Made by a program: the position numbers and the translations under genes
Shown here: positions 8,191 through 12,373 of the stretch, in pieces
Position numbering within the stretch: the first letter of the stretch is position 1
How the letters are laid out: each line of letters opens with the position of its first letter
The notes under the pieces: generated by a model
Databases searched by the model: none
What the model was told of the DNA's origin: nothing
The model's input: only the letters and a program-made list of their open reading frames with translations
Origin: Candidatus Omnitrophota bacterium
Lineage (GTDB): Bacteria; Omnitrophota; Gorgyraeia; Gygaellales; Profunditerraquicolaceae
Length of the DNA stretch: 12,373 nt
Assembly (NCBI GenBank): GCA_026387485.1
Contig: JAPLLQ010000139.1
Location: forward strand, 13,091-25,463
Reading direction: 5' to 3'

Positions 8191-9384
8191 TTAGGGGATG
8201 ATATGCCTGGCCTTAAGTAGCATAAAACTTGTCGGGTCATAAATTGCTGCCTTTAAAAATAGATTAGAAAAACTAACATAATCGGAAACAGCGATCATAA
8301 TTACTAAACTAATCGTTACTAAGGCAACATGGCGGGAGAAAAATCTTTCACTAAGTTTTTTCAGTGCAAAAACCGAAAATAGCCTCATTGGCATATCCAG
8401 TAAAATCACATAACGCAAATTCTTGGTAAAGATATTGAATATAATGAAACTAACCAGAAAAACAAAAATAAAATATAAAACAACATCTTTTCTCTCTTGA
8501 CCCATAAAATAATACGCTATAAAACCGATACTTAAAATAACTATCCATGGCGAAAGCAGTGTATAGTCAATTAGGTAACGAAACCACGGTCCAGAGCCAT
8601 AAATTATAGCGTAAGAATTAGAGTAGGGAGAGCTGAGAATTATTTTTGTAATACCAAGAAAATAAGGTAGGCAGCCTAAGATTAGATAAGCCAGCCCTAC
8701 CAGAGCAAAAGGAAAAACAGTGACTGTGAAAAAATCTTTTAAACCTATACCTTTCCTTAATGCTAACTTTTCATAAAATAGAAAAAATAAAAAAACTACT
8801 GACATTAAAACCGAGGTTTCTTTGACTAAGATACTTAATGAATAAACGATTATAAAAAGCCCTGCTTTTAACTTAGTCCTTTCCTTTAAAAAATCTAGGA
8901 ATAACCAGAGAGACAATGCTGAAAATAAATTTACCGCGCTTTCTATTAAAGGCCTACGGGCCATAGCCATATTTAAGGGAGAAAATGCCAAAAGCGCCGT
9001 AAATAATACTGCCGAGAAGCCTCCGAAGTATTTTTTTGAGAAACAATAGGAAACTCCCAGGAATAATAAATAAAGAAATAAAGAGAAAAGAGCAAGGTTA
9101 ATAAAAGACGGCCCGAAAACTTTAAACCAAAGAGCGGATAAGGATATAAAGGCTATCCTTAGGGGATTCGGAAAAAACCAGTGCTGTTGGTTTTCCAGAT
9201 AAGCCTTAAAAAGACTACTAAATCCAGATAAACCATGTTCTCCTATATAAACAGCGTAATTAAAATAATACCCTTCATCAACCTGAGTATGGAATTGGAT
9301 GCCTTGAAAGCTTGCGGATAAAGAGGTTAGCGCAATAACCAATACCAATAAAAAAAATAAATTATAATTTGATTTTTCGGCCAT
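8191..9384 (-). CDS. GT39/PMT-family-like membrane glycosyltransferase
   Basis: A 397-residue protein with an N-terminal membrane helix (about 8-24), an outside loop beginning with FHTQVDEGYYFNY, and at least eight further hydrophobic helices. The acidic pair D36-E37 matches the Asp-Glu position used for catalysis in the first loop of protein mannosyltransferases and ArnT. The following QHWFFPNPLR stretch and ARRPLIES at about 143-150 fit the PMT_2/ArnT pattern. These enzymes move a sugar from a polyprenyl-phosphate carrier to a protein or lipid at the outer face of the membrane. It is short for the family, with little soluble C-terminal part. The start lies inside the end of the GT2 gene (23-bp overlap), which supports coupling to the donor-making enzyme. 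No Shine-Dalgarno sequence is visible; later Met codons fall well inside the protein, so this start is kept. Sugar and acceptor unknown. Confidence 0.78.
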   Translation of the reverse strand: MAEKSNYNLFFLLVLVIALTSLSASFQGIQFHTQVDEGYYFNYAVYIGEHGLSGFSSLFKAYLENQQHWFFPNPLRIAFISLSALWFKVFGPSFINLALFSLFLYLLFLGVSYCFSKKYFGGFSAVLFTALLAFSPLNMAMARRPLIESAVNLFSALSLWLFLDFLKERTKLKAGLFIIVYSLSILVKETSVLMSVVFLFFLFYEKLALRKGIGLKDFFTVTVFPFALVGLAYLILGCLPYFLGITKIILSSPYSNSYAIIYGSGPWFRYLIDYTLLSPWIVILSIGFIAYYFMGQERKDVVLYFIFVFLVSFIIFNIFTKNLRYVILLDMPMRLFSVFALKKLSERFFSRHVALVTISLVIMIAVSDYVSFSNLFLKAAIYDPTSFMLLKARHIIP

Positions 9385-10123
9385 CTGGATTAAATATACG
9401 AAATCTAGCTATCCCGAACCTTTGTAATAATAATTCTAACGTCGTGCGGATAACCCCAAAACCGTAAATAACACTCCTTCCAAAAGAAACAGAGGAAGAA
9501 TCTTTGGTGTATTGAGAAGGAGCAGTTATCTCCCCTATCCTTAATCCAAAGCATATCGCTTGAGCAAGGATCTGGTTATCAAAAACAAAATCATTGGAAT
9601 TTTCCAGTATCGGCAGGCGCAATAAGGCTTCCCTAGAGAAAGCCCGATAACCTGTATGATACTCGGATAATTTTTGCTTTAGAATAAGATTTTGGAAAAA
9701 AGTAAGTAGCCTGTTAGAGATGTATTTATATAAAGGCATTCCGCCTTCCAGGGCCATGCCTCCAAGAATCCGTGAACCCAAAACAATATCAAACATTCCT
9801 GAAGAAATTAACGCAGACATGGCAGTAATTAACTTAGGCGGGTATTGGTAATCCGGATGAAGCATAACCACTATATCCGCATCTCTTTTTAGGGCTTCTT
9901 GATAGCAGGTTTTCTGGTTTGCCCCATAACCCATATTCTTTTCGTGGACAAAAACCTCTAGGTCCAAACTTTTAGCCACCTCAACTGTCCGATCGTGGCT
10001 ATGGTCATCAACAACTAAAACCTGATCCACTATGGCATTTGTGATTTCTTTATAGGTACGCTCCAAGGTATGTTCGGCGTTATAAGCCGGCATAACCACT
10101 ATTACCTTCTTACCTTCTAACAT
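9362..10123 (-). CDS. GT2 glycosyltransferase, polyprenyl-phosphate-sugar synthase-like (DPM1-like)
   Basis: A 253-residue GT-A fold enzyme of family GT2. The nucleotide-sugar half shows VIVVMPAYNAEHTL (7-20), VLVVDDHSHDRT (35-46) with the metal/nucleotide-contacting Asp pair, and EKNMGYGANQ (61-70). The usual DxD of the DPM1 group is replaced by HPD at 89-91 within MLHPDYQYPP. GSRILGG (116-122) and SEYHTGYRAFSREAL (153-167) are also typical of this group. There is no C-terminal membrane segment, so it resembles the short, soluble DPM1 type. The likely role is to load mannose or glucose from a nucleotide sugar onto a polyprenyl phosphate at the cytoplasmic face, feeding the three GT-C enzymes encoded immediately downstream. 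It has only 7 nt between a TATAAT element and its ATG, no Shine-Dalgarno sequence and no alternative in-frame ATG/GTG/TTG before an upstream stop, so it may be translated from a leaderless mRNA. Confidence 0.87.
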   Translation of the reverse strand: MLEGKKVIVVMPAYNAEHTLERTYKEITNAIVDQVLVVDDHSHDRTVEVAKSLDLEVFVHEKNMGYGANQKTCYQEALKRDADIVVMLHPDYQYPPKLITAMSALISSGMFDIVLGSRILGGMALEGGMPLYKYISNRLLTFFQNLILKQKLSEYHTGYRAFSREALLRLPILENSNDFVFDNQILAQAICFGLRIGEITAPSQYTKDSSSVSFGRSVIYGFGVIRTTLELLLQRFGIARFRIFNPDGRKIKL

Positions 10124-10130
10124 AGGTTTA

Positions 10131-10159
10131 ATTATAACAAAAAAGAAAGCCCCAGTAAA
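10131..10159 (-). promoter_or_regulatory. Promoter of the glycosyltransferase-uvrA-TPR operon, overlapping the terminator
   Basis: On the minus strand, TTTACT (-35, 10154-10159; four of six consensus bases) is followed after exactly 17 nt by a perfect -10 TATAAT (10131-10136). The -35 is part of the terminator stem of the previous gene, and the T-rich tail of the terminator forms the spacer. The distance from the -10 to the ATG is 7 nt (TAAACCT), so initiation would fall at or next to the A of the start codon. Confidence 0.7.
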
Positions 10160-10195
10160 CTTATAGATAAAGCCATTTTACAGGGGCCCTTCTTT
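10138..10195 (-). terminator. Intrinsic terminator of the 79-residue protein gene
   Basis: Just after the stop codon at 10203, the minus strand forms a long hairpin. The arm at 10177-10195 (AAAGAAGGGCCCCTGTAAA) pairs with the arm at 10142-10159 (TTTACTGGGGCTTTCTTT) with one bulged G, one T-T mismatch and one G-T wobble. The loop is about 17 nt. The U-rich tail follows directly (TTTTTT at 10139-10144, partly shared with the stem). This is a convincing rho-independent terminator. Confidence 0.88.
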
Positions 10196-10202
10196 ATTCT
10201 CC

Positions 10203-10442
10203 TTATTTCTTTTTCTTCTTGCCGCCTCTTTTCATCTTGGCGCAGGAGACATCGCCTTTCTTATCCAAGAAATAAAGGTAACCTTTCTGCCTCTTGATTC
10301 CGCATTTAGCTACCTTTTTCGGGCTACCGCCTTTTTTGTTCCCTCTAGCCATCTTGGCGCAGGAAACATCACCTTGTTTGTCAATATAATAGAGTAACCC
10401 CTTCTGTCTCTTGATTCCCAACTTAACTAATTTCTCTGCCAT
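10203..10442 (-). CDS. Small basic protein of two tandem 39-residue repeats, function unknown
   Basis: A 79-residue protein I cannot assign to a named family with confidence. It consists of two copies of one unit with a 39-residue period: GIKRQKGLLYYIDKQGDVSC at 9-28 and GIKRQKGYLYFLDKKGDVSC at 48-67, each continuing AKMxRG and a Lys/Gly-rich linker. The tail is five lysines. It has no signal peptide or membrane segment, and its charge is strongly positive, so binding to RNA, DNA or ribosomes is possible; this is inference only. The LLYYIDKQGDV / YLYFLDKKGDV cores look like beta-hairpins. The start is backed by a near-consensus ribosome binding site and the gene ends in a strong intrinsic terminator, which suggests high expression. 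It lies 31 bp after the aspartate dehydrogenase gene and could be read with it or from an unseen promoter. Confidence 0.85.
   Translation of the reverse strand: MAEKLVKLGIKRQKGLLYYIDKQGDVSCAKMARGNKKGGSPKKVAKCGIKRQKGYLYFLDKKGDVSCAKMKRGGKKKKK
10209..10433 (-). repeat. Internal 117-bp tandem duplication inside the 79-residue protein gene
   Basis: The two units, about 10326-10433 and 10209-10316, are recognisable at DNA level with a 117-bp offset. For instance, ATCTTGGCGCAGGA on the plus strand occurs in both, and the bases around it differ mainly at third codon positions. The pattern indicates an in-frame gene-internal duplication kept under protein-level selection. Confidence 0.85.
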
Positions 10443-10451
10443 TTTTTTAAT

Positions 10452-10461
10452 TCACCCCCTT
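10452..10461 (-). promoter_or_regulatory. Near-consensus ribosome binding site of the 79-residue protein
   Basis: The minus strand reads AAGGGGGTGA, one mismatch from the full anti-Shine-Dalgarno complement AAGGAGGTGA. It is followed by 9 nt of A/T-rich spacer before the ATG at 10442. The spacer is slightly long, but the match is far better than for most genes here. Confidence 0.75.
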
Positions 10462-10473
10462 TCCTTTTATAAA

Positions 10474-11292
10474 TTAAGTGCCGATTCTCACCGGCTCTAA
10501 AATCTGTTTTAAGGTTGCGATTGCTGATAATACCGCTAAGAAACTGGTTTTGGGATTATCCGGATGCAAAATATTTTCGGTGCGGCTAAACACATTCCCT
10601 GCTCCTGCCTCAATCCGTATCTCATGGATATTTTTACTGACTTTGGGTGAAGCGATAATATTAACTCTGGTTTTATTCTGGCCTATCCCAGCCATACTTA
10701 ATACTGCCGCCACATTTATATTCTGGGGAAAATATTTAACCGCGTCTTTCGCTAAACCCGAGAATAAAACTTTGTCATTCTTTATCTTACTCAAGCTTAT
10801 GCCTTTTTCTTCAATATATTTAACTCCCTTAAAAGAAAGCGGATTTTTCCTGGTTGTCAGGGTTACTTTTTTTATTTTACCCACCCTGGCTGCTTTCAAA
10901 GCATCTACACCGCAAATTGCGCCGCTAGGAATATAAACTTTACAATTATTTATAATTGCTAACCTGCGTAATTGTCCGGAATTACTGACTACGCCACCAA
11001 CGCTCATAATCATAATATCCCTTCCCGAGGATAAGGCCTTGCGGGAAATATCCCAGGATGATTTAGCTGAAGAAGCCTCAATAACTAACCGGGATTTTTT
11101 AATTAAAAGACTAAGATCCCTAACTCCTAATGATTTTTTCTTTAATAAACGGCTTAACTTAATTGATTTAGACTTATCAATATCGTAAAGCGCGGTTAAT
11201 TGCGCATCCTTGGCAAAATCTCTCACGATCACTTTTGCCAAAGAGCTTCCTATTGCTCCGCACCCCACAATTCCTATCTTTAATTTAGGCAT
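10474..11292 (-). CDS. nadX: L-aspartate dehydrogenase (NadX-type)
   Basis: A 272-residue NAD(P)-dependent enzyme. L-aspartate dehydrogenase converts aspartate to iminoaspartate/oxaloacetate plus ammonia and can replace NadB in the first step of NAD synthesis. The N-terminal Rossmann motif is GIVGCGAIG (7-15). The family's catalytic region follows: IPSGAICGVDALKAA (121-135), TLTTRKNP (144-151), FPQNINVAAVLSMAGIG (188-204), NIHEIRIEAGAG (221-232) with His223 as the probable catalytic histidine by analogy with characterised enzymes, and NPKTSFLAVLSAIA (246-259). Length fits the family. The ATG lies inside the end of panC (13-bp overlap), so the two are probably translated together. Pairing with panC hints at a link with aspartate-derived beta-alanine, but nothing in the protein shows that; NAD synthesis is the safer reading. 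The symbol is given by family rather than proven function. Confidence 0.88.
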   Translation of the reverse strand: MPKLKIGIVGCGAIGSSLAKVIVRDFAKDAQLTALYDIDKSKSIKLSRLLKKKSLGVRDLSLLIKKSRLVIEASSAKSSWDISRKALSSGRDIMIMSVGGVVSNSGQLRRLAIINNCKVYIPSGAICGVDALKAARVGKIKKVTLTTRKNPLSFKGVKYIEEKGISLSKIKNDKVLFSGLAKDAVKYFPQNINVAAVLSMAGIGQNKTRVNIIASPKVSKNIHEIRIEAGAGNVFSRTENILHPDNPKTSFLAVLSAIATLKQILEPVRIGT

Positions 11293-12128
11293 CTTCCCTG
11301 AAAGTTATCAATCAACCGGGTATTACCGATTTTTACTGCCAATACTATAAAATAATCCTTACTAATTTTCTTTAATGGCTGAAGAGTATCCGGGTCAACT
11401 AACTCAACATAGTCAATCTTGGCAGCCTTCTTTTTTATGAGCGCTTTCATCCTGTTAATGATCCTATCCGCATCCCTTGCCCCATTTTGAATTAGAATTC
11501 GAGCCAGATTTAAAGATTGGCTTAAAACTCGCGCCTTCTTTCTTTCTGCTATATTTAAGTAACTATTTCTTGAACTCATCGCCAAGCCATCTTTTTCGCG
11601 TATCGTCGGCAAGACTTTTATTTTTAGCGGAATATTTAAATCCCTAACCATTTTTTTGATTATTATCGACTGCTGAGCGTCTTTCTGCCCGAAGTAAGCG
11701 ATATCCGGCTGAATGATATTAAACAATTTAGTAACTACCGTAGCCACGCCAGCAAAATGCCCCGGACGGGATTTGCCGCAAAGAACTTGGCTTAGGCCTT
11801 CAACAGAAACATAAGTAGTAAAATTATCCGGATACATATCTTTTGATTTAGGATGAAAAACAAAATCCACACCGGCTTTTTCACAAAGCGCTAAATCTTT
11901 TTCTTCCGGCCGGGGATATTTATTTAGGTCTTCTTTCGGACCGAATTGTTTCGGATTGACAAAAATACTTATTACCGTGATATCATTATCTCTGACCGCT
12001 TGATGGATAAGGCTAAGGTGGCCTTGATGCAAAGCTCCCATTGTCGGAACAAACCCGATCGTCTTACCTTTTAGTTTATATTTAATTAAAGCCTGACGGA
12101 TTTTATTGGGGCTGCTTATCACCCGCAT
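11280..12128 (-). CDS. panC: Pantothenate synthetase (pantoate-beta-alanine ligase)
   Basis: PanC joins pantoate and beta-alanine with ATP to give pantothenate, the precursor of coenzyme A, in the cytoplasm. All signature motifs are present in 282 residues, the normal size: FVPTMGALHQGHLSL at 26-40 (the HIGH-type nucleotide-binding motif), VNPKQFGPKEDLNKYPR at 57-73, GHFAGVATVVTKLFN at 123-137, YFGQKDAQQ at 145-153 and the KMSKS-like GLAMSSRN at 181-188. The start is supported by GAGG four bases upstream and by the usual distance to the first motif. The first 10 bp overlap the end of folK and the last 13 bp overlap the aspartate dehydrogenase gene, so the three form a coupled cofactor unit. 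Confidence 0.98.
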   Translation of the reverse strand: MRVISSPNKIRQALIKYKLKGKTIGFVPTMGALHQGHLSLIHQAVRDNDITVISIFVNPKQFGPKEDLNKYPRPEEKDLALCEKAGVDFVFHPKSKDMYPDNFTTYVSVEGLSQVLCGKSRPGHFAGVATVVTKLFNIIQPDIAYFGQKDAQQSIIIKKMVRDLNIPLKIKVLPTIREKDGLAMSSRNSYLNIAERKKARVLSQSLNLARILIQNGARDADRIINRMKALIKKKAAKIDYVELVDPDTLQPLKKISKDYFIVLAVKIGNTRLIDNFQGRCLN

Positions 12129-12373
12129 ATTACCTCGGCTAAAGGTTTAATCACGAAATCGCGCTTAAACATTCTGGGATGTGGAATAGTTAACTTTCTA
12201 CTCTTTATAATTCTGTCAGCATAAAGCAAGATATCCAGGTCTAACGGCCTTGGGCCATTACGCACGGTTTTTACCCGTCCCAATTCTTTTTCAATTTTTT
12301 TTAATTTTTTAAGAAAAGTTAGCGGCAGGAGTTCTGTTTTGACCTTTAAGCAACCGTTGAGGAATTTTGGCCC
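12119..12373 (-). CDS. folK: Dihydropteridine pyrophosphokinase FolK, C-terminal part
   Basis: The last 84 codons of a gene entering from the right edge. FolK (HPPK) transfers pyrophosphate from ATP to 6-hydroxymethyl-7,8-dihydropterin in folate synthesis. The visible part carries the two diagnostic HPPK stretches: a segment reading ELGRVKTVRNGPRPLDLDIL, holding the magnesium- and substrate-binding acidic residues, then LLY, and further on LTIPHPRMFKRDFVIKPLAE. The frame is open from the window edge to the TGA at 12119, which lies inside the first codons of panC (10-bp overlap). The protein is cut only by the window, not broken. folK next to panC is common in bacteria. Confidence 0.95.
   Translation of the reverse strand, partial: GPKFLNGCLKVKTELLPLTFLKKLKKIEKELGRVKTVRNGPRPLDLDILLYADRIIKSRKLTIPHPRMFKRDFVIKPLAEVICG

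Noticed and set aside
8184..8240. N-terminal extension of TMTC-like copy 1 (start at 8240)
   Set aside because: It would overlap the PMT-like gene by 50 bp and add 19 non-membrane residues missing from the paralogue; Met at 8183 aligns both proteins.
10466..10471. TATAAA before the 79-residue protein gene as a -10 element
   Set aside because: The -35 position holds CCGGTG at 17-nt spacing and nothing better at 16 or 18; too weak to call.
10478..10936. Plus-strand open frame of 152 codons
   Set aside because: It is antisense to nadX, whose family motifs are intact. The hydrophobic translation is what antisense of a lysine- and isoleucine-rich gene produces.
1..12373. CRISPR arrays, tRNA or rRNA genes, insertion sequences and prophage genes
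   Set aside because: I saw no spaced direct repeats, cloverleaf-like sequence, transposase or integrase motifs, or phage genes; nearly all bases are in coding sequence.

Overview
Every gene supported here lies on the minus strand, so the window reads biologically from right (12373) to left (1). The DNA is moderately AT-rich, the genes are tightly packed with overlaps of 10-23 bp or gaps of a few bases, and no gene-free stretch exceeds about 65 bases. The mix of bacterial housekeeping genes with bacterial TMTC-like membrane glycosyltransferases, a long TPR protein and a short DUF2582-like winged-helix protein suggests a bacterial chromosome from an uncultivated Gram-negative-type lineage. My best guess is Candidatus Omnitrophota (OP3) or a relative. 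That is an inference from gene content and style; no marker in the window proves it.

Layout in transcription order. (1) Cofactor block, 12373-10474: the 3' end of folK (folate), panC (pantothenate) and an aspartate dehydrogenase of the nadX type, each overlapping the next by about 10-13 bp. (2) A 79-residue, very basic protein made of two copies of one 39-residue unit, with a strong Shine-Dalgarno-like sequence. It is closed by a long, nearly perfect intrinsic terminator at 10138-10195. (3) A promoter whose -35 lies in the terminator stem and whose -10 (TATAAT) is only 7 nt from the next ATG. It appears to drive a long operon, 10123-144: a GT2 lipid-linked-sugar synthase-like enzyme, a GT39/PMT-type membrane glycosyltransferase, two tandem TMTC-like GT-C glycosyltransferases with C-terminal TPRs, uvrA, and an exported protein built almost entirely of TPRs. 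(4) A second strong promoter (TTGACA/TAGAAT) and a consensus ribosome binding site start a small winged-helix gene that runs off the left edge.

Functionally, the central operon resembles the eukaryotic pair DPM1 (makes dolichyl-phosphate-mannose) plus PMT/TMTC (transfer the sugar to proteins in the ER lumen). The likely reading is that the GT2 charges a polyprenyl phosphate on the cytoplasmic face, and the three multi-pass GT-C enzymes use the charged lipid on the outer face to glycosylate proteins or envelope glycans. The TPR arms, and perhaps the exported TPR protein, would supply substrate contacts. Acceptor and sugar cannot be read from sequence. uvrA (nucleotide excision repair) is embedded in this operon with an overlapping start, and no functional link is apparent.

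Two start codons were moved inward from the longest possible reading (8240 to 8183, and 6595 to 6508), because the two paralogues then begin identically and carry their Asp-Asp motif at the same residues (28-29).
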